The notes beneath the pieces were generated by a model, which was not told the DNA's origin, ran no database searches, and saw nothing but the letters and a program-made list of their open reading frames with translations. From assembly GCA_005862225.1 (NCBI GenBank), contig SZXV01000010.1, positions 62,001-126,000 of the forward strand: DNA of 64,000 nucleotides, read 5' to 3'. This DNA comes from Chlorobium sp. (GTDB lineage Bacteria > Bacteroidota > Chlorobiia > Chlorobiales > Chlorobiaceae). The position numbers and the translations under genes were made by a program. Numbering within the stretch: position 1 is the first letter of the stretch; each line of letters starts with the position of its first letter. Below are positions 17,474 through 24,753 of this stretch, piece after piece.

Positions 17474-17928
17474 ATGAGACTTTCCCGAATACATTCTAAC
17501 CCTGTGCTGGATTTTTACACGGCTAATCTGGCGACCGTGCTGGAGTTGCCGCTGTTTGCGACGGGGGTGTCGGCTGGGCTCCCCTCCCCCTGCTGAGGAT
17601 TATGTGGAGATCGCGCTCGACCTGAACAGGGAGCTGGTGAAGCATCCGGCGGCTATGTTTTACGCACGGGTAAAGGGTAGGACGATGATTGATGCGGGAA
17701 TTGAGTGAGGGCGACCTGCTTGTGATTGACAAGGCGCTTGAGGCGAAGGATGGGGATATTGCGGTCTGTTTTCTTAACGGGGAGTTTACGGTGAAGCGGC
17801 TTTCGGTGCGGGATGACGGGGTCTATCTTGTCCCGGCCAATGCGGAGTTCAAGCCGATACGCATTACTGAGGAGAATGACTTTCTGGTGTGGGGAGTTGT
17901 CGCCTGCATTATCCACAAACCGCGATAA
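17474..17928 (+). pseudogene. umuD: umuD-like SOS mutagenesis gene, frameshifted
   Basis: Starting at ATG 17474 the sequence reads as UmuD (MRLSRIHSNPVLDFY), but two frameshifts break it. One is in the C-run at about 17590-17600 (SPAEDYVEIALDLN resumes in another frame) and one is at about 17695-17703 (SEGDLLVIDKALEAKDG resumes). The peptidase serine expected in the GDSM motif reads GRTM, so Ser is replaced by Thr, while the Lys in FTVKRL remains. UmuD normally self-cleaves under RecA and joins UmuC as Pol V. This copy cannot make a functional protein. Confidence 0.85.
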
Positions 17929-17948
17929 ACTGACCGGAGATTTGCGTT

Positions 17949-18106
17949 ATGTTTGCTCTGGTTGACTGCAATAACTTTTATGCTTCGTGTGAGCGGGTGT
18001 TTAACCCTGCTCTGCGCACCCGTCCGGTGGTGGTGCTCTCCAATAATGATGGCTGGATTATTGCCCGGTCGGAGGAGGCCAAGGCGCTTGGCATTCAGAT
18101 GGGAAT
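17949..18106 (+). pseudogene. umuC: umuC fragment (error-prone polymerase V), truncated
   Basis: The first 53 residues are a good UmuC N-terminus (MFALVDCNNFYASCERVFNP, then VVVLSNNDGWIIARS and EEAKALGIQMG), including the catalytic Asp of the Y-family palm. At about 18107 the sequence changes to IS3-family transposase DNA and the remaining roughly 370 codons are absent from the window. It follows the broken umuD, so the whole SOS mutagenesis operon is dead. Confidence 0.9.
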
Positions 18107-18425
18107 ATGTCAACAAAGATGTCGCGTTTTTTTAAAAAAATCAATCTTTTTTATCCGGGTTCAGAACGACTTCCCGGAGAACTTTCCAATGTTTGACTGG
18201 TCGTGAACCCCAGCGTTCAGGATGTGTAGCCTGAGCATGTCTCATTGTTCTGTTTCTCTGTTCAAAAATTGCTTCTGCCTGACCAGAGCGCATCTGTTCC
18301 GGTGTTACGTAACCAAGAGATGAATGCAAATGTTCAGTATTGTACCAATGGACAAATGCGGCCATCCATAATCTTGCTTCGTTCAGGTCTTCGAATCGTC
18401 CAGGATAATTAACCCGGGAGTGGAC
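18107..18425 (-). mobile_element. IS3-family element fragment (3' end of transposase OrfB)
   Basis: On the minus strand about 95 codons encode the end of an IS3-type DDE transposase: YPGRFEDLNEARLWMAAFVHWYNTEHLHSSLGYVTPEQ-like sequence (core HWYNTEHLHS) ending at a stop at 18141. The outer edge near 18107 starts TGTCAACAAAGATG inside umuC and is probably the IS end. The other side breaks at about 18420 directly into ATPase DNA, so the 5' two thirds of the element are gone and it is immobile. Confidence 0.85.
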
Positions 18426-18768
18426 TTCACCAGAAACGCTGGAAGCGGGAGCGATGTCAGGAGCCATTCTTGAAAGCTGGGTAGTATCGGAGATCATCAA
18501 AAGCTGGTGGCACAACGGCAAGCGAGCCCCCATTTTCTACTATCGCGACAAGGATGCCAAAGAGATTGATCTGCTCATTCATCAGAACGGCACACTCTAT
18601 CCGGTAGAAATAAAAAAATCGGCAAGTCCGGGAAAAGAGGCCATTCACCATTTCGAGGTACTTTAAACCCTGAAACAACCGATCGGCCAAGGAGGCATCA
18701 TCTCGCTTGCCCCCATGTATCTCCCGATCACATCAACCATCGATAACGTACCAGTGGGAATGGTGTAA
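18418..18768 (+). pseudogene. C-terminal remnant of the AAA/DUF4143 ATPase (copy 3)
   Basis: From about 18424 the DNA matches 22260-22606 of the intact ATPase at high identity, encoding SGAILESWVVSEIIKSWWHN and the nuclease-like EIDLLIHQNGTLYPVEIKKS. A TAA at 18664 replaces the CAA found in the intact gene, and the N-terminal 290 codons are replaced by the IS3 fragment. The ORF track shows it as 18454-18666. Confidence 0.9.
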
Positions 18769-18917
18769 ACCCGGGTTCAGGAATACAGTGCATGATCCCG
18801 GGTTGAACCGACTCAGCATTATGCCTGTCAGTTTGGCAAGTTTGTTTCTCTGAAGCGGATCTCCGAAGTCAATAAATCACGTCATAGAGACTGCTTTCGA
18901 TAGCGGCTATCTGTAAT
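18769..18917. repeat. repeat R1, copy B (ATPase 3' flank only)
   Basis: About 150 bp matching 22608-22755, with shared landmarks AGGAATACAGTGCATGATC and TTTGTTTCTCTGAAGCGGA. It is more diverged than copy A. At ATCTGTAATT it switches from the shared flank to the endonuclease remnant, whereas copies A and C continue into the methyltransferase 3' end. Confidence 0.85.
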
Positions 18918-19278
18918 TTTCACGACACTGATGGAGTGCGTTGTCAGATGAGTGGGCTTGTCTCCATCCTTTGGGAACGGCTTTGCCAACGTAGATAGGA
19001 TAGCTATATGAATGGCGGTTTAGCTCGTCAGATCGTTTGTACAGAGGATTACTCCCTGTGTAATAGAGTGCGTACACCCCTGTTCCTTGAAATGATTCTG
19101 GCGGAGGGAGCGTGTGAACAGGTGTGCCATTAAAGAATCTGACCGCATCTTTGACCAGTTCGGCAAAGGCATCGTTTCTATAGTCGTAGGGTATGGGTTC
19201 ACAAAGTTTTGCACGATAATGGAGCGCCTCAACTCCAAAATTACTGCTCGCTTTGCAATCTCGAACCTCGCCGAAGCT
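18907..19278 (-). pseudogene. N-terminal fragment of an Eco29kI-type restriction endonuclease
   Basis: The minus-strand frame between stops at 19281 and 18907 reads VEALHYRAKLCEPIPYDYRN, then FQGTGVYALYYTGSNPLY and PIYVGKAVPKGWRQAHSS. This GIY-YIG-like core (GVYALYYTG, PIYVGKA) is characteristic of R.Eco29kI relatives. No ATG lies in frame; ATGAAGCTT just upstream would fit with a one-base shift. The gene ends at the R1 repeat junction and lacks its C-terminal half, which lies at 23968-24150. The track ORF 19020-19328 is a wrong-frame shadow. Confidence 0.85.
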
Positions 19279-19293
19279 TCATAGGGAAAATCA

Positions 19294-19593
19294 TCAGCGC
19301 CTGATTTGGTCCTCTTTTGCTGCTCCATCCACCAGTGTTCCGTTAATGAACTTGTGAATAATACTTGAGATATAACTCTGATACGGCAACCCTTCCTTGA
19401 CGGCCTTTCTTTGCAACTCAGTGAGGTCTCTTTCAGAAATCCGAATATTCAGCCTCCTGTCCTTTCTCAAAGTATTACAGGCATACTCCGTCAATTCTTT
19501 TCTTCTTTTTGGAAGGTCGGCGACAGGAACCCATTCACCTTTTTCAAAGCTATCCAGTATTTCCTTCTCTTCTTTGGTCAGTTTAGCCGTCAT
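19294..19593 (-). CDS. CopG/RHH-type antitoxin partner of a BrnT-like toxin
   Basis: A 99-aa protein from ATG 19593 (MTAKLTKEEKEILDSFEKGE). The charged N-terminus is followed by a ribbon-helix-helix region (RRLNIRISERDLTELQRKAVKEGLPYQSYISSIIHKF; core RLNIRISERDL), typical of antitoxins that follow BrnT/RelE-fold toxins. It overlaps the toxin gene by 11 bp. The last dozen residues (DGAAKEDQIRR) run past the usual family end and may come from adjoining foreign DNA. It lies downstream of an attC site and may belong to a cassette. Confidence 0.75.
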   Translation of the reverse strand: MTAKLTKEEKEILDSFEKGEWVPVADLPKRRKELTEYACNTLRKDRRLNIRISERDLTELQRKAVKEGLPYQSYISSIIHKFINGTLVDGAAKEDQIRR

Positions 19594-19867
19594 GTTTTTC
19601 TCCAAAATATTGCTGAGTGGCCTTCCTGCTCGGGATAATGGTTTTCAGAAACAACTCTTCCTCATTCTCAACATAAGGTACAAGATATGCGTAATTGGTC
19701 ACGCTCAGTACCATGATTCGTTGTCCAAGGTATACCTTCTGGTTGGGATGAAGATAATCGTCCAATATCTCACCCCTTTCAATAAAGAAAACCACATCCT
19801 CGAAACAGATTCCCCGTGACGCTTTGAGTGCCACGCTCTTTTCCGTGCTCCAATTGATGCGTTTCAT
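19583..19867 (-). CDS. BrnT-like toxin
   Basis: A 94-aa small basic toxin: INWSTEKSVALKASRGICFEDVVFFIERGE, then LHPNQKVYLGQRIMVLSVTNYAYLVPYVENEEELFLKTIIPSRKATQQYF (core FLKTIIPSRKAT). This matches the short RelE-fold toxins of the BrnT/DUF4258 kind, which inhibit translation. The toxin-first order with an RHH antitoxin behind it is that of brnTA. It begins 62 bp beyond the attC site at 19929-19989, so the pair reads as the next cassette in the array. Toxin-antitoxin pairs are common integron cargo. Confidence 0.72.
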   Translation of the reverse strand: MKRINWSTEKSVALKASRGICFEDVVFFIERGEILDDYLHPNQKVYLGQRIMVLSVTNYAYLVPYVENEEELFLKTIIPSRKATQQYFGEKHDG

Positions 19868-19928
19868 TCCATCAATTTATCATAATGTGTGCAGTTTGGC
19901 AACGGCAAACTACTTGTTTTTGCGTGTG

Positions 19929-19989
19929 GTCTAACGCCTAAATAACCCGCAAAACCGAAGGTTTTGACAGGTTGATCTATATGTTAGCT
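19929..19989 (-). repeat. integron attC recombination site 1
   Basis: On the minus strand the 61 bp run from AGCTAAC to GTTAGAC (the latter fits GTTRRRY). They fold as an imperfect palindrome with CTAAC/GTTAG ends, AACC/GGTT and a central CAAAACC-TTC-GGTTTTG hairpin, with unpaired bases in between. That architecture is diagnostic of attC sites. It lies 28 bp after the stop of the 220-aa cassette gene (20017-20679), as expected for a gene-attC cassette. Confidence 0.82.
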
Positions 19990-20016
19990 TACTCCTTCCT
20001 CCATCTATGACCACTT

Positions 20017-20679
20017 TCAGAACTCATTAGCTTGCTTTGAGTTTTCGAGATACTGCAACTCTTTGCTGTAGTATTCTACAATGTGACCAATATCGAAGTC
20101 CTTCCCGGAAAGAGATAAATAGATTTCAGTTGTATTCGTTTCCCATGAAGTTACGAAGGTAACATTTCCAGAACTGATCTGCTGTCCCCAATGGGTTGGT
20201 TCTTTCTTCCAAATGCTGTTATCATCTTTCCAGACTTGCTTAGAACTACTACTCTTGCCATATTTGCCTTCAAGAATTGTCTTAGCATTGTTGTAGTCAT
20301 CAATATAGTCGTTATAGTTAGTATGTCGCGACTGAAAAATATACCTACCTCGAACGAGACGATCGTCAACATAGTAGTAGGCGACAAAGCAGTCGATGCC
20401 AGCAACTTTGGTTTGGAATGCTATGACATTATCCTTATCATAATCTGGCTTCTTCCCTTCGGAGGAAATAGCTGCCGCTCTTGGTGTACCCCAAAGCACG
20501 TTTCTAAAATCCGAAGAATTTGCTGACTTGTCCTGAACGACCTTCCATGTTCCATTGTCGTAAAGAACAGCTACTCGCCCGTCGTAAAGTATAATCTTTT
20601 CGTCTCCAATCGCTGTCGCTGTCGACACAACGAGAAACAAGAAAAAGAGCGATAGATGAATACTGCTTTGAATCCTCAT
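20017..20679 (-). CDS. secreted hypothetical protein carried on an integron cassette
   Basis: A 220-aa protein of no family I recognise. A clear signal peptide (SLFFLFLVVSTATA, cleavage near residue 23) is followed by an SH3-like start (IILYDGRVAVLYDNGTWKVV) and a long polar domain rich in Tyr, Asp and Asn. The N-terminal repeat-like piece recalls periplasmic stress or wall-binding modules. A good AGGAGG site precedes the ATG. The cassette starts at GTTAGGT (20750-20744) and ends in attC site 1, about 760 bp in all, with low GC relative to the backbone. Confidence 0.8.
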   Translation of the reverse strand: MRIQSSIHLSLFFLFLVVSTATAIGDEKIILYDGRVAVLYDNGTWKVVQDKSANSSDFRNVLWGTPRAAAISSEGKKPDYDKDNVIAFQTKVAGIDCFVAYYYVDDRLVRGRYIFQSRHTNYNDYIDDYNNAKTILEGKYGKSSSSKQVWKDDNSIWKKEPTHWGQQISSGNVTFVTSWETNTTEIYLSLSGKDFDIGHIVEYYSKELQYLENSKQANEF

Positions 20680-20743
20680 TTTTTCCTCCTATTGGCTCAA
20701 TGCCATCTATTTTCTCCGTTTTTCTTCCGCGCCCGCAGGGTCA

Positions 20744-21060
20744 ACCTAACAATAATTAGATGGATCCGCCTATACTGCGGATTTTTGAGTTAAAGTACAT
20801 ATAAGACGTCATTTTCAAACCAAAAAAATAGTTCTAACCGTTTTTTTATAAATAAGTTAAATCTTTTATTGCTTTTTATTTCAGCGTTTTATATGGATCG
20901 GCATAAAAACGATACTTACAAGCCGTCAACAGGCCTTTTTACTCCATAACCACCTTTTTTATAACTTGCGTGTAAATTATTGTAGCACTTATATCTTTAT
21001 ACTCCAAAAATCAGATCGTCTTTACTAAACTGTGTTCATGGACTCCATCCTGGAAGGAAA
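20744..21060. repeat. repeat R2, copy 1
   Basis: An AT-rich repeat of about 310 bp shared with 27552-27900 at roughly 85-90 percent by eye and, over its first 150 bp, more weakly with 26192-26340. It starts at the cassette boundary (CCTAACAATAATTAGATGGAT) and includes an ATCCGC-GCGGAT stem. Its inner edge always abuts a cassette start, suggesting an attI-like or duplicated integration platform. Confidence 0.8.
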
Positions 21061-21096
21061 AAAATATAACGATAGCAAAGATGAGCCTCTCATAGT

Positions 21097-21339
21097 TCAC
21101 TCACCTATCGCCTCACTCAACCTCTCGCGGACAAAATGGCTGAGACGGGCTATGCCGAGGTTTCGGGCCAGTTCAACCTGGTCGCCATTGGTTGCAAGCA
21201 GTTTGTCTATGGCACCGAGGATCCCCAAGGCACTGACCTCTTCCTGGAAGATGGATTCGACCATGTGCATGACGCGCCGAACCTTTTCCCCACCTGCATC
21301 ACTCTCAGAGGTACTATCTTTTTTACCTGTTGCACTCTT
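21097..21339 (-). pseudogene. unrecognised gene remnant upstream of the ATPase
   Basis: An 80-codon open frame on the minus strand, absent from the ORF track, reads KVRRVMHMVESIFQEEVS, then ILGAIDKLLATNGDQVELAR and LSHFVRERLSEAIGE, a convincing helical protein end. A stop lies just before it, and the only internal Met gives 57 aa. I cannot name the family. It is probably the 3' end of a gene cut off by the arrival of the ATPase block. Confidence 0.45.
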
Positions 21340-21386
21340 TCATTTTTTCGGCTATTTTTATACTCTATAATAAAATTAGCCGAATC

Positions 21387-22607
21387 ATGCCATACAAGAC
21401 CAGAACACTTGAGATCTTTTTCCTGCAAGCGAGTCAACAATTCCCCGTCATGCTGCTGACCGGACCTCGCCAAACCGGAAAAACAACATTCCTTCGCCAC
21501 CTGGCAGGAGAAGAGCGGTCGTATGCCTCTCTTGACGACCCGATGCTCCGGGCACTCGCCAGGGAAGAACCCGCGCTTTTCCTGCAACGCTTTACCTCAC
21601 CGGTTCTCATCGACGAAATCCAGTACGCACCCCAGCTTCTGCCCTACATCAAAATGGCGGTCGACAACGAACAGCAAGCCGGAAAATTCTGGCTCACCGG
21701 CTCACAGCAATTCCATTTGATGAAAGGGGTCAGTGAATCGCTCGCTGGTCGTGTCGGGGTGGTCAACCTGCTTGGATTCTCGCAGAGAGAGCTTTTTGAC
21801 ACTCCTTCTGCAGAGCCGTTTCTGCCGATTCCAGAAATCATGAAACAACGTGCAGAAAGCCGGCAATTGCTTCTGCCGGAACTCTACCGGAAAATCTGGC
21901 TTGGATCGTTTCCCGCTCTTCATCAGGAGAATCCTGCCGATCATGACCTGTTCTACAGTTCATACGTCCAGACCTATCTGCAACGTGATGTGCGGGATCT
22001 GGCCAATGTCGGCGACGAAAGTGCATTCCTGAGTTTTCTCCGCTCCTGTGCAGCACGAACCGGCCAGATGCTCAATATCCTGGATCTTTGCCGCAACAGC
22101 GACATCAACCATGCGACCGGAAAACGATGGCTCTCGATTCTTGAAAATTCAGGCATCGTCTACCTGCTCGAACCATGGCACACCAATATCAACAAAAGAG
22201 TGGTGAAAACCCCGAAACTGTACTTCCTCGATACGGGACTTGCAGCCTGGCTGACCGAGTGGACATCACCCGAAACGCTGGAAGCGGGAGCGATGTCAGG
22301 AGCCATTCTTGAAAGCTGGGTGGTATCGGAGATCATCAAAAGCTGGTGGCACAACGGCAAACGAGCCCCCATTTATTACTATCGCGACAAGGATGCAAAA
22401 GAGATTGATCTGCTCATTCATCAGAACGGCACACTCTATCCGGTAGAAATAAAAAAATCGGCAAGTCCGGGAAAAGAGGCCACTGGCCATTTCGAGGTGC
22501 TTCAAACCCTGAAACAACCGATCGGGCAGGGGTGCGTCATCTCGCTTGCCCCCATGTATCTCCCGATCACATCTACCATCAATAACGTACCAGTGGGAAT
22601 GGTGTAA
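21387..22607 (+). CDS. AAA-type ATPase with C-terminal DUF4143 domain
   Basis: The intact member of the island's ATPase repeat family, 406 aa from ATG 21387; the track start at 21330 adds an unsupported leader. The N-terminal AAA_14 domain has Walker A (LTGPRQTGKTTFLR), Walker B (PVLIDEIQYAP) and sensor FWLTGSQQFHLM; the C-terminal DUF4143 region has a PD-(D/E)XK-like core (EIDLLI...LYPVEIKKS). The family is common on bacterial and archaeal islands and its function is unsettled; some members are linked to DNA or defence contexts. Four broken copies lie at 13536, 14519, 18418 and 27901. Confidence 0.9.
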   Translation: MPYKTRTLEIFFLQASQQFPVMLLTGPRQTGKTTFLRHLAGEERSYASLDDPMLRALAREEPALFLQRFTSPVLIDEIQYAPQLLPYIKMAVDNEQQAGKFWLTGSQQFHLMKGVSESLAGRVGVVNLLGFSQRELFDTPSAEPFLPIPEIMKQRAESRQLLLPELYRKIWLGSFPALHQENPADHDLFYSSYVQTYLQRDVRDLANVGDESAFLSFLRSCAARTGQMLNILDLCRNSDINHATGKRWLSILENSGIVYLLEPWHTNINKRVVKTPKLYFLDTGLAAWLTEWTSPETLEAGAMSGAILESWVVSEIIKSWWHNGKRAPIYYYRDKDAKEIDLLIHQNGTLYPVEIKKSASPGKEATGHFEVLQTLKQPIGQGCVISLAPMYLPITSTINNVPVGMV

Positions 22608-22991
22608 CCCGGGATCAGGAATACAGTGCATGATCACTGGTTGAACCGACTCAGCATTTTGTCGGTCAGTTTGGCAAGCTTGTTTCTCTGAAGCGGAACT
22701 CCGACGTTAATCAATCACGTCATCGAGACGGCTTTCGATAGCGACTATCTGTAATTCAATTATCGGCCAATTGCAAAATTCTGCTCGTCTGATTGTCGAG
22801 GATGATGCGTCCCGTCCATGTTGACTTCCGGGTTAGGCGTTTTAAGTTGCTTCGCCAATGTAAAGCCTATTTTTTCTGCCAGTAATACAGGAACGGCGTT
22901 TCCAATTTGACGCATAGCCTCACCCCAGGCACCTTTGATGACGAAATCATCAGGGAACGTTTGAATTCGTTTTGCTTCAAAGGTTGTCAGG
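22608..22991. repeat. repeat R1, copy C (source copy)
   Basis: The stretch from the ATPase stop through the 3' end of the methyltransferase gene. Its right 316 bp recur at 14684-14999 and its left 150 bp at 18769-18917. This copy is flanked by intact genes on both sides, so it is the likely parent of the others. Confidence 0.88.
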
Positions 22992-23971
22992 TATCGAACG
23001 CGGCCATCATTGAAACGGATCATGTTTTCCCCTCCTGGCACTCCGTGTCCGCCTGCTTTGATTGTTTTTGACGGCCAATCAAAATCACTACCTGTATGCC
23101 CTTGGTAGGCACGCGCACCATCCCGAAAGATGTGGTCGATTATTCCATGATCTGATTTTGGGTCTGGCGTATCACATAATGCATCCCGCATGGTTTGCCA
23201 GGGCAATAATTCTGGTTCAAACATTCCGTACTTGTCTCTTAGTCGAGATATTCTCTCTCTCAGAGATGCATCTACATCAGGTTGCAAGAGTTTCGGTACT
23301 CTATGGCGCGACCAGTATTCGCCCGTTACGTACATGTCCCAGAGAAGCCTCTCTTCTGAGTGTGTTTCAACAGGGAATGACCAGGGCAATGAGATGTCTG
23401 CTCTTGTTCCAACAATTACAACCCGCTCTCGTGTTTGTGGCACGCCATAATCTGCGGCATTTATCAGTTTGAACTGCACATTGTACTTTTTCCCTGTATA
23501 GTAAAGTCTACCAATATTGCGTAGTTCATCGAGGTGCCTTTTCCAGTTGGAGTCATTGCCCGAAATAAAATCCGGGTAACGTAATCTGAGAATTATGTAT
23601 TCAAAATACTCGGAAAAAGTTGGGCGAAGCAGGCCTTTAACATTTTCAAATATAAATGCTTTTGGAGCAAGTTTTTCGATTGCGCGTATGGCATACGGAA
23701 ACATATCCCGGTTGTCCAGGTCGGCTTTGTGCTTGCCGCCCAGTGAAAATGGCTGGCACGGCGGGCCTCCTGCAACAATATCAATATTCGCAAGGCTGTT
23801 TAAATCAAAATCTTTTATGTCACCAAAGAAGACTCGCGCAGGATCAAAATTCTCAGAAAGCGACTCACACGCATGCCGATTAAACTCAACAAAGGCGGTG
23901 TGCTCAAATCCGGACAACTCCAGGCCCTTTGCCAGACCGCCTGCACCTGAAAAAATTTCAAGAGTCTTCAT
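22760..23971 (-). CDS. DNA (cytosine-5) methyltransferase, Eco29kI type
   Basis: A complete 403-aa C5 methyltransferase: motif I LEIFSGAGGLAKGLELSGF, motif IV GGPPCQPFSLGG with the catalytic Cys, motif VI FENVKGL, motif VIII QTRERVVIVGT and motif X RQIGNAVPV. The gene for the C-terminal piece of an Eco29kI-like endonuclease ends 4 nt inside its start, so this is the modification half of that system. It would methylate the cognate site (CCGCGG for Eco29kI itself; specificity here unproven). The partner nuclease is broken, so it now acts as a solitary methyltransferase. Confidence 0.94.
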   Translation of the reverse strand: MKTLEIFSGAGGLAKGLELSGFEHTAFVEFNRHACESLSENFDPARVFFGDIKDFDLNSLANIDIVAGGPPCQPFSLGGKHKADLDNRDMFPYAIRAIEKLAPKAFIFENVKGLLRPTFSEYFEYIILRLRYPDFISGNDSNWKRHLDELRNIGRLYYTGKKYNVQFKLINAADYGVPQTRERVVIVGTRADISLPWSFPVETHSEERLLWDMYVTGEYWSRHRVPKLLQPDVDASLRERISRLRDKYGMFEPELLPWQTMRDALCDTPDPKSDHGIIDHIFRDGARAYQGHTGSDFDWPSKTIKAGGHGVPGGENMIRFNDGRVRYLTTFEAKRIQTFPDDFVIKGAWGEAMRQIGNAVPVLLAEKIGFTLAKQLKTPNPEVNMDGTHHPRQSDEQNFAIGR

Positions 23972-24150
23972 TGCGATGGCCCCAACTTCTCAAGGTGAAG
24001 GCGAATATTTGTAATTATTGTGTTTTTCTCGGCATGTTTCCCATTGCATTTATTCGCCCAAGTCCGGCCTTCATGAATAACATCCCAATCTGATTTAGCT
24101 TGTTCGTATCGCCCTCTTCCAGGGTCGTGATTGCCAAATCCATCACAATG
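23968..24150 (-). pseudogene. C-terminal fragment of the Eco29kI-type restriction endonuclease
   Basis: The frame reads DGFGNHDPGRGRYEQAKSDW, then DVIHEGRTWANKC and IRLHLEKLG, the conserved C-terminus of R.Eco29kI relatives, and overlaps the methyltransferase start by 4 nt as in an intact R-M operon. Upstream the homology stops near 24150, where the cassette gene 24158-24664 ends. The N-terminal part lies at 18907-19278. A middle piece of roughly 50-70 residues is in neither fragment. Confidence 0.88.
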
Positions 24151-24157
24151 TATTGGA

Positions 24158-24664
24158 TTACTTCTTCGGCAACTCAGGTAGGCTATCAAGTTTTAAAAGC
24201 TGGTTTCTGCCACAATACATTGCAATTATAAAAAACAAAAAAACAGCCACAAACCAGAGCCACTCATAATAAAGAACGATTCCTCTCGTTTTCCATAGTA
24301 GGGCAATGGCTGCAACAAAGGAAAGTATAGTAAAGCCACGTGATCCCATAACGAAGAAGCGATCTCTATTTTGGCTAACAAAGGACTCATAATCTTGTTC
24401 AGTTTTATCACTACTGGGATGAAGGCGGAGAAAAGCACCAACACGACGTATTGAGAAATGCTCACCCATTACGAGAAAGTCTAGAAATACAGCTACAAGA
24501 GGGGCAAAGTACAATGTTTGGTAGAATGCCGTAATATCATTGATCTTGATAGCACCGAAACCTAAGAGGGCTGATACGAAGGTAATTTTTAGAACATCAA
24601 GCCTGTTTCGACGATGCTGGGTTTCACTAATTTCCTTGTAAAGCCTATTGAAGGTTGGATTCAT
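24158..24664 (-). CDS. hypothetical membrane protein (cassette gene)
   Basis: A 168-aa protein with four predicted membrane helices: about residues 25-43 (KITFVSALLGFGAIKI), 47-66 (YQTLYFAPLVAVFLDFLVMG), 112-128 (FTILSFVAAIALLW) and 135-152 (WLWFVAVFLFFIIAM). No family is recognised; the layout resembles small membrane proteins often found on integron cassettes. It starts 15 bp after attC site 2 with a GGAGAA ribosome site, so it is the next cassette after the Thoeris pair. Its own attC is missing because the 3' end abuts the endonuclease fragment. Confidence 0.75.
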   Translation of the reverse strand: MNPTFNRLYKEISETQHRRNRLDVLKITFVSALLGFGAIKINDITAFYQTLYFAPLVAVFLDFLVMGEHFSIRRVGAFLRLHPSSDKTEQDYESFVSQNRDRFFVMGSRGFTILSFVAAIALLWKTRGIVLYYEWLWFVAVFLFFIIAMYCGRNQLLKLDSLPELPKK

Positions 24665-24678
24665 TTTCTTCTCCTTTA

Positions 24679-24750
24679 TGCCAACGCCGCGCTCTGCGGC
24701 AAATTTGGAGCGCAGCGGAAAATTTGTCCGACAGAAGCGCCTTGTTAGGT
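24679..24750 (-). repeat. integron attC recombination site 2 (end of the Thoeris cassette)
   Basis: On the minus strand this 72-bp site opens with ACCTAAC (a perfect RYYYAAC), continues AAGGCGCTTCTGTCGG and closes with GGCGTTGGCA. The arms pair as GCGCT-CTG/CAG-AGCGC, CGG/CCG and CAAATTT/AAATTTG with extrahelical bases, the classical attC fold. It begins 4 bp after the ThsA-like stop codon and ends 15 bp before the next gene. Of all the sites here it is the most convincing. Confidence 0.9.
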
Positions 24751-24753
24751 GCT

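Noticed and set aside
19020-19328. 102-aa track ORF as a real gene
   Set aside because: The protein-like, conserved frame here is the neighbouring one encoding the Eco29kI-type nuclease core; this ORF is its shadow.
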